Below, in pieces: positions 43,933 through 55,200 of a DNA stretch of 64,000 nucleotides (positions are counted from its first letter, which is position 1; each line of letters opens with the position of its first letter). The position numbers and the translations under genes are program-made. The DNA comes from Schistocerca nitens (lineage: Eukaryota; Arthropoda; Insecta; Orthoptera; Acrididae): positions 297,142,150 to 297,206,149 of the forward strand of contig NC_064619.1 of assembly GCF_023898315.1 (NCBI RefSeq). Reading direction: 5' to 3'. Below the pieces are notes generated by a model. That model made no database searches. It had not been told where the DNA came from and saw only the letters and a list, made by a program, of their open reading frames with translations.

Positions 43933-44816
43933 ATTTCATTTTGTCTGTGTCGATTTTCCTTTGCACTACACTGCCGTGGTAGTAGACCATAAAATTACTG
44001 TAGAGGGATCTAGGAATGTTCATTTCCCAAGCCGCGCAAACAGAACAGGCCATCATAAATTATCTAATTCTACGATCAAATATTTCACGATCTCAACCAC
44101 AATTTTTACTTTGTGTTGTGGATAACAGTCGTAATGTAATTACTAATTTAGGCGGTGACAGAAACTCGCGTGAGGTGAATGATCAGTAACGACGTATAAC
44201 GATGGTCTCACAGCAAGCAGCCAGGTGCCTACATAGCCACTGCAGTGGGAGACTCCTGCCGTCGTACTGTAGAAGTATGTAGCAGCTTCGCTCTCTCCCG
44301 TCGCCACTTCACTGGTGAGACGCGGCTTCGCCTTTTGCGGAGCGGGGGCAGCGATGCTATGCCGGCTCGCGGCAAAATTCCTCCAGAAAAGCTAAAGAGA
44401 AAGTTTTGCCTGTTTGTCAGTGTGAGTAGAGAGAGCACATCTGTGGAACGTGCGCCGCTGCCTACACAATCCGTGCACTGCAGTTTACTTCCTTTTTTTG
44501 GTTTTATGTAATTGGCCTTTCACTTTCAAGCACCACTTCAATAGATGGTTATTGGTTTAGTAAAACTGTGCAAGACATGGACTGGGGAGACAGTGGGCGA
44601 AGAAGGAACTGGAAGCTTCGAAAATGCATTAGGCAAACTAATGATGCACAAAATCGAACGATACTGGAAGAAATGGTCTAGGAAATCTGATTTGAAAAAT
44701 CGTTACTAAAACTGGGTAACGTTAAGTAGCGCTTCAGTTAAGACAGCCATGAATAGCCATGAATAACTACCTTGACACTGTAGGGAGTACTAGAAGAGCG
44801 AACAAAACTTAAGCTA
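43933..44816. other. Unassigned, may hold a decayed mariner 5' part
   Basis: No clear motif. The right side adjoins a readable mariner C terminus, so some of it may be the same element beyond recognition. Confidence 0.4.
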
Positions 44817-45473
44817 CACTCTCTGATCTTTCTGTGGGGAAAGTTGAAGGATATTTGCTATCGTGATCCACTGACAACGCCTGACAACATGCGTCATGTG
44901 CGAACATTTCGAAAGGCGAACCACTCGCTGTTGAGAGGAATATCGTTACACGTATTGCCAAATGCATTGAAGTTGACGGACATCATTTTGAGCATTTATT
45001 GCATTAATGTGGTATTTACAGGTAATCACGCAGTAACAACATGCGTACTCAGAAATGATTAGTTCACAAAGATACATGTATCACATTGGAACAGCTGAAA
45101 TAAAGTGTTCAAACGTACCTACGTTCTGCATTTTAATTTAAAAAACCTACCTGTTACCAACTGTTCGTCTAAAATTGTGAGCCATATCTTTGTGACTATA
45201 CAGCGCCATCTGTCACAAAGCGAAAAAAGTAGTCCAACTAAAACATTCATATTTCTTTACGTACTACACGAATATGTAATAAAAATGGGGGTTCCTATTT
45301 AAAAAAACGCAGTTGATATCCGTTTGACCTATGGCAGCGCCATCTAGCGGGCCAACCATAGCGCCATCTCGTTTTCCCCTTCAAGCTACACAAGTTTCGT
45401 TCTTTGTAGTTTTTTCGTTTGACGCTTATTTCGTGAGATATTTGGTCCGGTCACGATCAATGGGACCACCCTG
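44817..45473 (+). pseudogene. Mariner 3' fragment with TIR
   Basis: LIFLWGKLKDICYRDP-like coding (SLIFLWGKLKD, then YRDPLTTPDNMR) at 44824 is the usual block after the third catalytic Asp. A frameshift and the C-terminal piece follow. The non-coding end repeats CAGCGCCATCT-type motifs and finishes with the TIR GTTTGACGCTTATTTCGTG to GGACCACCCTG at 45473, followed by TA. Only the 3' end exists. The same TIR is found twice in the palindrome at 46051-46248. Confidence 0.8.
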
Positions 45474-45649
45474 TATAAAGGAGTCACATGAGCTTTTCCC
45501 CAGTCGCTTGAGACTTTGAGGAGGGACAGCTTAGCGATAAATGCACGATTTTTTCTTCGTGAACAGTTCCTTAAACGAGAGATTTGAAACTTCGGCTTTA
45601 GTTTTAATGTTTTCTACTGCCGTACTAGACAGGTCAACGAGTGATTGGA

Positions 45650-45863
45650 GCCCGCATCTCGTGGTCGTGCGGTAGCGTTCTCGCTTCCCACGCCCGGGTT
45701 CCCGGGTTCGATTCCCGGCGGGGTCAGGGATTTTCTCTGCCTCGTGATGGCTGGGTGTTGTGTACTGTCCTTAGGTTAGTTAGGTTTAAGTAGTTCTAAG
45801 TTCTAGGGGACTTATGACCACAGCAGTTGAGTCCCATAGTGCTCAGAGCCATTTGAACCATTT
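45650..45863 (+). mobile_element. SINE with a tRNA-Gly-like head
   Basis: Nearly identical head to the copy at 38110 (GCATCTCGTGGTCGTGCGG, GGGTTCGATTCCCGGCGGGG), the same joint at CTGTCCTTAGGTTAG and the same body ending CATTTGAACC. The 11-base duplication GAGTGATTGGA is at 45639-45649 and 45864-45874. Confidence 0.95.
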
Positions 45864-45988
45864 GAGTGATTGGATGGAAGCCTTAGACCCGTTTAGCGAT
45901 TATATGGGACGAAAAGTTTCTCGGGTTCTCGGCTAGATCTTTTGCTAAGGTAAGATGATGGTAGGTGTTGTATGTTTCGCGCACAGAT

Positions 45989-45990
<2 letters not shown>

Positions 45991-46044
<54 letters not shown>

Positions 46045-46104
46045 TTTTTTCGTTTGACACTTATTTCGTGAGATATTTGGCCCGGTCACGATCAATGGAC
46101 CACC

Positions 46105-46198
<94 letters not shown>

Positions 46199-46276
46199 GT
46201 CCATTGATCGTGACCGGGCCAAATATCTCACGAAATAAGTGTCAAACGAATATATATATATATATATATATATATA
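45991..46276. repeat. Palindrome of mariner ends around CT/TA/GA tracts
   Basis: Order: (TA)n, a mariner TIR (CGTTTGACACTTATTTCGTG to CCACCCT, 46051-46106), (CT)n, (TA)n, (GA)n, the same TIR inverted (46194-46248) and (TA)n again. The arms of about 56 bases differ by one base (ACCACCC against ACTACCC). The dinucleotide tracts between them are also self-complementary, so about 200 bases can form one hairpin. Confidence 0.95.
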
Positions 46277-47530
46277 CGCACACTAAAAATCGTTTTGCAT
46301 AACCTCGGTTTCCAAGAGTTGCGGAACCTGGACAGAAAATTGGATAAACATAAACATTATTTCCGCCCTTTTTACTGCCCATGAAACCACACATTGCATG
46401 TTGCACCACAATACAGCGAGACCTTCAGAGGTGGTGGTCCACATTGCTGTACACACTGGTACCTCTGATACCGAGCAGCACGTCCTCTTACATTGTGCAT
46501 GCCTGTATTCGTCGTGGCATACTATCCACAAGTTTATCAAGGCACTGTTGGTGCAGATTGTCCCACTCCTCAGCGGCATTTCGGCGTAGATCTCCCAGAG
46601 TGGTTGGTGGGTCACGTCGTCCATAAACAGCGCTTTTCAATCTATCCGAGACATGTTCGATGGGGTTCATCTCTGGAGAACATGCTGGCCACTCTAGTCG
46701 AGCGATGTCGTTATCCTGAAGGAGGTCTTTCACAAGATGTGCACGATTGGGGCACGAATTGTCTTCCATGAAGACGAACGCCTCGCCAATATGCTGCCGA
46801 TATGGTTGCACTATCGGTCGGAGGATGGCAATCGCATATCGTACAGCCGTTACGGCGCCTTCCATGACCACCAGCGGCGTACGTCGGCCCCACATACGCC
46901 TCAAAACAGTAGGGAACATCCACCTCGCTGCACTCGCTGGACAGTATGTCTAAGGCGTTCAGCGTGACGGGCTTGCCTCCAAACAAGTCTCCAACGATTG
47001 TCTGTTTGAAGGGGTATGCGACACCCATCGGGGAAGAGAACGTGATGTCAATCCTGAGCGGTCCCTTCGGCATATTGTCGGGCGTATCTGTACCGCACTG
47101 CATAGTGTCGTGGTTGCAAAGGTAGACCTCGCCATGGACGTCGGGAGTGAAGTTGCGCATCATGCAGCCTATTGCTCACAGTTTGAGCCGTAACATGACG
47201 TCCTGTGGCTGCACGAAAAGCATTATTCAACATGGTGGCCTTGCTGTCAGGGTTCTTCCGAGCCATAATCCATAGGTAGCGGTCAGCCATTGTAGTAGTA
47301 GCCCTCGGGCGGCCTGAGCGAGGCATGTCATCGACAGTTCCTGTCTCTCTGTATATCCTCCATGTCCGAACAATATCACTGTGGTTCATTCTGAGATGCC
47401 TGGACACTTCCCTTGTTGAGATCCCTTCCTGGCACAAAGTAACAAAGAACAGTCAAAGGAACTGTGTCTGTGATACAATATCCACAGTCAACGTCTATCT
47501 TCAGGACTTCTGGTAATCAGGGTGATACGT
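46277..47530 (-). pseudogene. Tc1-like element C
   Basis: N-terminal frame (47437-47048): ISTREVSRHLRMNHSDIVRT, YRETGTVDDMPRSGRPRATT and VTAQTVSNRLHDAQLHSRR, a typical paired HTH. Catalytic frame (46919-46488): MWGRRTPLVVMEGAVTAVRY, FMEDNSCPNRAHLVKDLL with the second Asp, WPACSPEMNPIEHVSDRL with the Glu, and CLDKLVDSMPRRIQAC. The first Asp block lies between them, in a third frame (PLQTDNRWRLVWRQA near 47000). At least two frameshifts are needed. The left end CACACTAAAAATCGTTTTGC may be the TIR; the matching right end is degraded. Confidence 0.85.
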
Positions 47531-47851
47531 ACATATATATGCAATTGCAGGGAACACAAACGCCACCGTGAATCGCGTAAATGAACGGATTAATTTAGGT
47601 TTGTAGCCGGGAAAAATTCAGTGTCACAACGACAAGGAATGCATATCCGATAAACAGTTAAGTTACCTTGTTTAGCTGCAGCTGTTTCTGCCAGATCACA
47701 AATCACATGGACAGACCCCCCGACCATCGAGACTACAGCCTGGAGACCCATTCCACAAAGGAGCCAACACTACGAAAATTGAAAACAAAAATTTCATTTA
47801 TTTTAATACTGTGGTGTAGGAATTTTTACTATCGTAAAATGTGTGAATCTA
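47531..47851. other. Unassigned spacer
   Basis: No recognised feature. Confidence 0.4.
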
Positions 47852-48330
47852 ACAGTGATGCATGACTAAAAAAGTGAAGCACCGAGAAGACATGATCGGA
47901 TATTAATGTAACTTCGTACAGCGATCGGCGGCTGCGTAAATGATTAGAGCTGCAGTTCTTTGTGACAGGTAGAACGACCTTCAGAGTACATTAGTACTGT
48001 TTGTGTCTGATGCTGATACCAGGCCTGGTGGGGTATTTAAGGGATGTGACGGCACGAGGTGTTGATTCATTACTGTGAAGTAGGAGATACCACGTAGTCG
48101 TATCAGAAACCGTTATCAGCACCTGATAAAGTTTGAAATGGGACTCATAGCGCGTCTCCATTTGGTCGTCTGCCGAACTGTGTGATATCCAGATTTGCGG
48201 GGCTTTCGGACTGAGAATGGCCAGATGCTCGACTGCATAGCAACGGGAGCGCAGCCATGTTCGGCGTCAATGTTTCAGTACACCACATCTTACCATAACG
48301 ATGGAGGATCTCCGTATTGTCGACGAAGTA

Positions 48331-48996
48331 AGAGGGCTTGCTGAAACGTAATGCCTCCATTTTTTTTTAATTCTTAAGAGTTTTTAAATACAACAAGCGC
48401 AATTGACATTCTATGTCTTTATTCTTCATATCTAGATATTTACTTCTCCACATAGACACCCTGGCGACGAACACATTTCTCCCAACGAGAGACCAGTTTG
48501 TTGATACTTTAACTGTAGAATGTTTAACTTTGTTGACGGAGCCACAACCTCTCCATTTCTTGCACCACTTCGCCACTGTCACAATTAAGTCATCGAAGAC
48601 GTTTTCTTACTTTTGGAAGCAAATGAAAATCGAATGTAGTCATGTCGGAACTTTAGGAGGATGATGGACGAGACTGAAACCAGGGCGTCGGATTGTTGCA
48701 GGAGTTGCAGCGCACGTATATGGTCTGGCATTGTCATGCTGTAGCAGAGGGTAGGCCGTATGTGGACGAACTCTTCCAATTCGAAACTCGATTACAGCAC
48801 GCTGTTTCTCATGCACCGACATAATTACGTTACAGAGCGCCATGTCACATGCTACAATTCGGAGCCCTCTGACGACAGACGTCTGCAGATATTCAAGAAC
48901 AAAGATGTAGAAAGTTAATAAAGTATGTTTTATTTAAAAAGCTTTATGATTTTTCACTTAAAAAACTCGGAGGAATTATTTTTCAGAACCCCTTCG
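48331..48996 (-). mobile_element. Internally deleted mariner
   Basis: The TIRs (AGAGGGCTTGCTGAAACG, ATGCCTCC against the complement CGAAGGGGTTCTGAAAAATA, TTCCTCCGAG) are flanked by TA at 48329-48330 and 48997-48998. On minus, the N-terminal VMSVHEKQRAVIEF-like start at 48840 joins the block LLQHDNARPYTCAA (second Asp) within a few residues, and the C-terminal KC-RRQGVYVEK-like end is near 48470. About half the gene is deleted. Confidence 0.88.
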
Positions 48997-49326
48997 TACG
49001 TCATAACCTCCTCACATTTGCACCTGCCATCTGAGAACAAGTAACGGACTCCCTGCTACGTTCTGTGTCAGCCCGCATCATTGGTCGTAGACTGGCAGTA
49101 GCAGCCACACTCCGGTATTACCGTCCCATGCGTAGCCTGCCATTAACACAACATAAACGACTGCGTCTAGAGAGTTGCTGAGACTGTGGAATATGCGCAG
49201 CTGACGTGTTTAGCGCTGAAACGCGGTTCCTCCCCATCCAAATGTAAGGCGACAGTTTTAGAATAGCTTCCATTCCTCCAAAGTTTCGGAGAGGCACAGC
49301 GGTGTTACTCCTGGCATCATGGTGTG

Positions 49327-50417
49327 TATGAATACCGCCTTGCAACCCTCAAGGAAGTATTTAAAAAAAACAAAAAAAGAAAAAAACACGCCACACGACT
49401 ATACAGGAACTCGAGACACTCGAACAATCCTTTCATCCTTACTCTGGGAAACTACGATCACATCCATAGGTGGAAGCATAAGCGGCCAAAGACACTACTT
49501 CCTAGGGCATAACCCCCTATGGCAAGCTAACATACACCAACAAGTTACAAAACGTCGGCAAGCCCCTGCATATCACCAACGTTGATTGGAAATACCAGGC
49601 GCTTTTAAAGCCGACCAACAGGCTACAGCAGGGAAATCGACAAGCTCGCCCATTGACGCACAAACAAATCGCCCATATCACCCTACAATGTGCATCCGAT
49701 ATATGACCTATCGGACACAAAAGATGATAAACCTAACTTTTTCAGGTTGCTGATGCTGACCGAGAGTTCAACACCGGCACCCAGAGGCAGCCGCCGAGCA
49801 ACAGTACCGCACAACGTCAAAGGTGTCGACATACATGATACCCACTACTAATAAAGGCTACCATTGCATGACCTATTGCAGGCAGCAAGATGTCCTCTTG
49901 TGCTCTTACCACCCGACCTAACTATCGCAGAGGTTTTTTCCCCTTGTCTCTTGCCTTGGCACTTTTTTTCCTCTGCCCTTCAAACCGCTACCCGTCGTTC
50001 AACTTTCGACCCTATCTATCTCCAGATGAGCGCGTATTAATGGTTAACTTTAACAAATGGTTCAAATGGCACTGAGCACTATGGGACTTAACTTCTGAGG
50101 TCATCAGTCCCCTAGAACTTAGGACTACTTAAACCTAACTAACCTAAGGACATCACACACATTCATACCCGAGGCAGGATTAGAACCTGCGACTGTAGCG
50201 GTCGTGCGGTTCCAGACTGTAGCGCCTAGAACCGCTCGGCCACCTCAGCCGGCGGTTAACCTTAACCAGACGTACGCAGACATCGCAGTACCCACATCCT
50301 GCGACACCTCACTTTAGTGAAAACTAACCCTTATGCATAGATGGCAGTAGACCTTTTGAGTTGGCCATCAAGCTGGTGTGGGCGTGGAGGGGCTCCACCT
50401 CTTTAAAAAAAAAAAAG
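49327..50417 (+). mobile_element. Poly-A retroposon inside Tc1-like element D
   Basis: The insert ends in an A run (50405-50416), with TCATGGTGTG repeated at 49317-49326 and 50418-50427. The start encodes YEYRLATLKEVFKKN, slightly reminiscent of the C-terminal end of a reverse-transcriptase protein, but this is weak. A second A-rich run lies at 49363-49387. I infer a 5'-truncated retroelement; the family is unknown. Confidence 0.75.
50055..50253 (-). mobile_element. tRNA-derived SINE (main family)
   Basis: Reverse full copy, head box GGATTAGAACCTGCGACT (one base changed in the box). The duplication GGTTAAC(T/C)TTAAC is at 50042-50054 and 50254-50266, with one mismatch. It is the innermost insertion of the nest. 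Confidence 0.94.
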
Positions 50418-50973
50418 TCATGGTGTGAGGAAAGCCATTTGGTATGACAGGTGACGACTGGTGTAATAACTGAGGGAACTTCGACGACACAGCTGTACAT
50501 CACGGACATTCTGCATCATAATGCGTTATCTCTCTTGCGATAGTACCGTGGAGCCGTTTTTCAACAGGACAATTCTTGACCCCCCATGAGTCGTGTTTCT
50601 ATGAACTTCCTGCCTTTATGTTGAGGTACTCCCGTGAGCAGCAAGATGCCCAGATCTGACCCCGATGGAATATGTGAGGGACCAAGTCGGACTCAGTTCC
50701 GATCCAGGCCAGTATCCAGTACATCAAGGAGTAGTCACAACAATTGTGGACCAGTTTGTCTCAGGATAGGATAGAACGTCTTCATAACACCCTCCAAGTC
50801 GAATTAGGGCGTGCATCCAGACAAGAGGGGATACAAGGTCATATTTGTGAGTAGACTCAATCTGCAAACTTCTTTATAAATTTGACTCGACTCTGTAACT
50901 GCTGAAATAACAACGCACACCCTCTCAGCCTACGACGTTTCATTTAGCTTCCTACTTCACTTTTTTCTCACAG

Positions 50974-51195
50974 TGTATTTTGTGTGGACGTATTTGGCTG
51001 AAGTATTTCCTGGACAAGTGATAAAAATTAATTCAGCAGCCGCTCCTCAAACCTACGCTCTGGTGCGTCAAATTCCGAGAGGCACCCAGTTAGACGCGTG
51101 GCACTTCAGTTGGCGAACTCACTGAGCTTTCTAATAGAATGGATAAAGGAATTTTGGTAGCCTGAAGTGAGTTCAGTTTCGTAGAAAGCCGATAT
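50974..51195. other. Unassigned spacer
   Basis: Nothing recognised between the Tc1 nest and the LINE 3' tail. Confidence 0.4.
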
Positions 51196-51595
51196 ATTCC
51201 ATATCTACATCTACATCTACGTGATTACTCTGCTAGTCACAATAAAGTGCCTGGCAGAGGATTCAATGAACCACCTTCAATCTCTCTACCGCTCCACTCT
51301 CGAACGGCGGGCGGGGAAAACGAGCACTTAAATTTTTCTGTACGAGCCCTGATTTCTCTTATTTTATCGTGATGATCATTTCTTCCTATGTAGGTGGGTG
51401 CCAACAGAAAGTTTTCGCAATCGGAGAAGAAAACTGGTGATTGAAATTTCATGAGAAGATCCCGTCGCAACGAAAAACGCCTTTGTTTAAATGACTACCA
51501 CTCCAATTCACGTATTATGTCTGTGGCACTATCTCCCCTATTTATCGATAATACAAAACGAGCTGCCCTTCTTTGAACTTTTTCGGTGTCATCCG

Positions 51596-53990
51596 TCAGT
51601 CCCACCTGATGCGGATCCCACACGGCATAGCAATACTCCTGAACAGGGCGGACAAGCGTGGTGTAAGCAGTGTCTTTTTAGTAGACCTGCTGCACCTTCT
51701 AAGTGTTCTGCCAATGAATCGCAGTATTTGGTTTGCTCTATCCAAAACATTACCTATCTGATCATTCCAATTTAGGGTATTTGTAGTTGTAATCCCTAAG
51801 TATTTAATTGAATTTACAGCCTTCAGATTTGTATGACTTATCGCGTAATTGAAATTTAGCGGATTTCTTTTAGTACTCATGTGAATAACTTCACACTTTT
51901 CATTCTTCAGGGTCAATTGCCACTTTTCGCATCATACAGATACCTCATCTAAATCATTTTGCAATTCGTTTTGGTCATCTGATGACTTTACAAGACGGTA
52001 AATGACAAAATCATCTGCAAACAATCTGACGGCTACTGAGATTGACTCCCATGTCGTTAATATACGTAGATCAGGAACTATAGAGGGCCTATAACACTTC
52101 CTTGGGGAATGCCGGATATTATTTCTGTTTTACTCGATGACTTTCCGTCCATTACTATGAACTGTGACCTTTCTGACAGGAAATCACGAATCCAGTCGCA
52201 CGACTGAGGTGATATTCCATAGCCACGCAGTTTGGTTAGAAGACGCTTATGAGGAACGGTGTCGAAAGCCTTCTGGAAATCTAAAAATATGGAATCAGTT
52301 TGACATCCCCTGTCGATAGCACTCATTATTTCATGAGTATAAAGAGCTAGTTGTGTTTCAGAAGGACGAGATTTTCTGAAATCGTGCAGACTATGTGTCA
52401 ATAAATCGTTTTCTTCGAGGTACTTCATAACGTTCGAATACAGTATACGTTCCAAAACTGTACTGCAGATCGACGTTAGTGATATAGGCCTGTAATTAAG
52501 CGGATTACTCCTACTTCCCTTTTTGGGTATTGGTGTGACCTGAGCAATTTTCCAGCCTTTAGGTACGGATCTTTCCGTGAGCGAGTGGTTGTAGATAATT
52601 GCTAAATATGGAGCTATTTTATTAGCATACTCTGAGAGGAACCTGAATGGTATACAGTCTGGACCTGAGGCTTTGCCTTTATTAAGTGATTTAATCTGCT
52701 TCGTTACTCCGAGGATATCTACTACGTTTCTCATCTTGGCAGTTGTTCTTGATTGGAATTCAGAAATATTTACTTCGTCTTCTTCGGTGAAGGAGTTTCG
52801 GAAAACCTTGTTTAATAACTCTGCTTTAGTGGCACTGTCATCAGTGACTTCACCGTTGTTATCGCGCAGTGAAGGTACTGATAGCGTCTTGCCACTGATG
52901 TGCTTTATGTATGGCCAGAATCTCTCTGGGTTTTCTGCCAGATTTCGAGACAGAGTTTCGTTGTGGAAATCATTGAAAGCATCTCGCATTGAAGTATTCA
53001 CTATATTTCGAACTTCTACAAAACTTTGCCAGTTTTGGGGATTTTGCGTTCTTTTAAATTTGGCATGCTTTTTTCGCTGCTTCTGCAACAGCGATCTGAC
53101 CCATTTTGTGTACCACGGGGGATGAGTACCATCACTTATTAATTTATGTGGTATATATCTCTCAAAAGCTTTCGATACTATCTCTTTGAAATTATACCAC
53201 AACTTTTCTACGCTTACATGATCAGATGAGAAGGAGTTCAGCCTGTACCTTAAAAAAGCGTTAAGAGCATTTTAATCAGCTTTTTTAAATAGATATACTT
53301 CGCGTTTCTTTTTGATGGTTGTAGGAGTTACAGTATTAAGCCTAGCAGCTACTGCCTTGTGGTCGCTAATCCCTGTATTCGTCACGATACTCACTATTTG
53401 TCCAGGATTATTTATTGCAAAGAGGTCCAGTATGCTTTCGCAACTATTTATGCTTCGAGTGGGCTCATGAACTAATAGCTCAAAATAATTTTCTGAGAAA
53501 GCATTCAGAACAATTTCGGATGACATTTGATGCCTGCTGCCGGCTTTAAACGTATAATTTTTCCAGCATATCGAGGATCGATTAAAGTTGCCACCGACTA
53601 TAATTGTATGTTTGGGGTACCTATTTGAACTGAGACTCAAGTTTTCTTTGAACTGTTCAGAAACTATACCTTCTGAGTCGGGGGGTCGGTAAAACGACCT
53701 AATTAATAGTTTAGTCCGATTGTCAAGTGTGACATCTACCCATACTATTTCGCAGGAAATATCTACTTCAATTTCACTAAAAGGCAAACTACTTCTGACA
53801 GCAATAAGTACTCCACCACCAATTATATTTAATCTATCCTTTCTGAATATATTAGATCGTTAGAAAAAAATTTCTGCTGAGCTTATTTCCGGCTTTAGCC
53901 AGCTTTCTATGCCTATAACCATTTGAGCTTTAGTGCTTTCTATTAGGGCTTGGAGCTCTGGTTCTTTCCCAACACAGCTACGACAATTTA
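51596..53990 (-). pseudogene. LINE ORF2 endonuclease-reverse transcriptase, few breaks
   Basis: Endonuclease: GIESWLKPEISSAEIFF (Glu), a stop at 53860-53862, GGGVLIAVRSS, SFYRPPDSEG, IIVGGNFNRSSICW (the usual G-D-F-N Asp is Gly), LDLFAIN, GISDHKAVAA. One TAA at 53272-53274 separates it from the reverse transcriptase. RT: KASGPDCIPFRFL, LNYRPISLTSICSTVLERIL, FRKSRPSETQLALYTHEI, FLDFQKAFDTVPHKRLLTKL, GIPQGSVIGPL, then after a stop and a shift near 52060 VRLFADDFVIYRLVKS with the catalytic F-A-D-D, and NEKCEVIHMSTKRNPLNF. The 374-codon RT frame is uninterrupted. Only about four lesions are visible, so the copy is comparatively young. Confidence 0.88.
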
Positions 53991-54186
53991 CAGCTACAAT
54001 ACCGATCGTTTATACAACTAACATGCTGTGTTTTACCTGCTCCCTTTTAGACAGACGCCCTTTCTGTGACTCATTGAGGCCCTCTAACAAAAAAAAAAAA
54101 AAAAAACAAAAAAAAACGCCCATTCTCTTCCACACAGCCCCCACTACCCGTGTAGCTCCTTCTGTGTGTAGTGGACTGCTGACCCA

Positions 54187-55068
54187 TTAAGCAAAACCCT
54201 GAAACCCACCACCCAATGGCGCAAGGCAGCCTACAAGGTCACAGAGCAGCCTGAGCCTCTGATTCAGACCCTCCACTCGGCTCTGCACCAGAGGACCACA
54301 GTCGGTTCTATCGACGATGCTGCAGATGGTGAGCTCCACCTTAATCTCGCAAGCTAGACTGGCAGTCCTTACCATTTCCACTAGCTGCCCGAAACCAGAG
54401 AGAATATCCTTCGATCCAAAGCGACATACGTCATTTGTAGCGACATGAGCCACCACCTGCAGGTGGCTGCACCCTGTACTCTTCATGGCATTCGGAAGCA
54501 CCCTTTTCACATCCGGAATGACTCCCCTCGGTATGCACATGGAGTGCACACTGGCTTCCTTCCCCTCCTTGGCATCCATGTTCCTAAGGGGCCCCATTAC
54601 GCCTCTAACGTTGGAGCTCCCAACTACCAGCAAACCCACCCCAGACCTTGCAGGCCAAGAAGCTTCTTCTGGAAGAGCGTGGACGACTGCATCCGGCTCA
54701 GAGACATAGTCAGCCACAGATAACGCCCGAAACCCGTTCATCAATCGAACTGGGGGGCCCTGCCCTACGATCGGCCCCTCGGGAAGTTTTTCGCTGTCTG
54801 CCAGGCTTTGGAGTGACCTCCCACTCGACCACGGGTGAGGGGTCAACCACAGTGCAGGCAGTACCCGGGGCGGCCACAGCAGTGGACCGAACGGGGGAAA
54901 CGTGGGACGTGCTCGGCGTCTCTCGCATCCCCGCGTCAGATCCCCCACAGTGAAGCCCCTTGGCAGAAGCCTCAAGCTGTGTATGGAAGCCAGTGCAGCC
55001 TGGAGCTGTGACCTAAGGGTGGCCAACTCAGCTCCCATCTGTACACAGCAATCACAGTTCCTATCCAT
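54187..55068 (-). pseudogene. LINE ORF1, SGNH/esterase-like
   Basis: One open frame from ATG at 55068 (upstream in-frame ATG at 55164). The first 40 residues hold a Cys pair and a helical stretch (MGAELATLRSQLQAALASIH). The middle is Pro/Arg-rich. The C-terminal domain has LLVVGSSNVRGVMG, where SGNH hydrolases have G-D-S-N, and HVATNDVCRFGSKDIL, where they have G-T-N-D. An Asp/Asn-containing end follows (VEGLNQRLRLL). In CR1/L2 elements this domain belongs to the RNA-binding ORF1 protein. The block-I Asp is Ser here and Gly before T-N-D is Ala, so esterase activity is doubtful. No stop interrupts the frame. Confidence 0.75.
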
Positions 55069-55200
55069 TACTGCAGACGCTCCCGTTTGAAGCTCGGAAA
55101 AATATAGAACAAACGAACGGTGTACTCGCCTTCTTAGCAGAAGGAACACGAGCTGCTCTGTCATTCATGGTCCATCCGACACATTCATCCAAATCGACAG

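Larger units (their letters stand above)
48130..50850 (+). pseudogene. Tc1-like transposase of element D, interrupted
   Basis: After the mariner, IGRRLAVAATLRYYRPMRS and LPLTQHKRLRLE (49080-49180) are the second HTH region. AETRFLL, PGIMV and, after the retroposon, GKAIWYD span the first catalytic region. The first catalytic Asp motif is not readable (AADVFSAETRF). FFNRTI replaces the second block, and ARCPDLTPMEYVRDQVGLS at 50640 is the third block with its Glu. The ACCATGAT-type junction reads GIMV before and GKAIW after the retroposon, confirming one gene. Many stops show an old copy. Confidence 0.75.
47852..50973 (+). mobile_element. Tc1-like element D, three-level nest
   Basis: The left end (ACAGTGATGCATGACTAAAA, AAAAAGTGAAGCACC) and the right end (complement ACTGTGAGAAAAAAGTGAAG) are similar inverted repeats next to TA. 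It is interrupted by a mariner at 48331-48996 and a poly-A retroposon at 49327-50417, which itself holds a SINE. Joining the outer parts leaves about 1.35 kb, a normal Tc1 size. Confidence 0.8.
51196..55200 (-). mobile_element. CR1/L2-like LINE, nearly full length
   Basis: About 4 kb on minus with ORF1, endonuclease, reverse transcriptase and a 3' UTR that ends in tandem GTAGAT units (ATCTACATCTACATCTAC on plus at 51203). The ORF1 esterase-like domain and the short tandem 3' tail together are typical of the CR1/L2/Jockey group. The 5' end is approximate and I did not find a target duplication. Confidence 0.85.

Noticed and set aside
54187..55164. A host esterase gene
   Set aside because: The SGNH-like frame lies directly upstream of a LINE endonuclease and RT on the same strand, as expected for ORF1 of CR1/L2-group elements.
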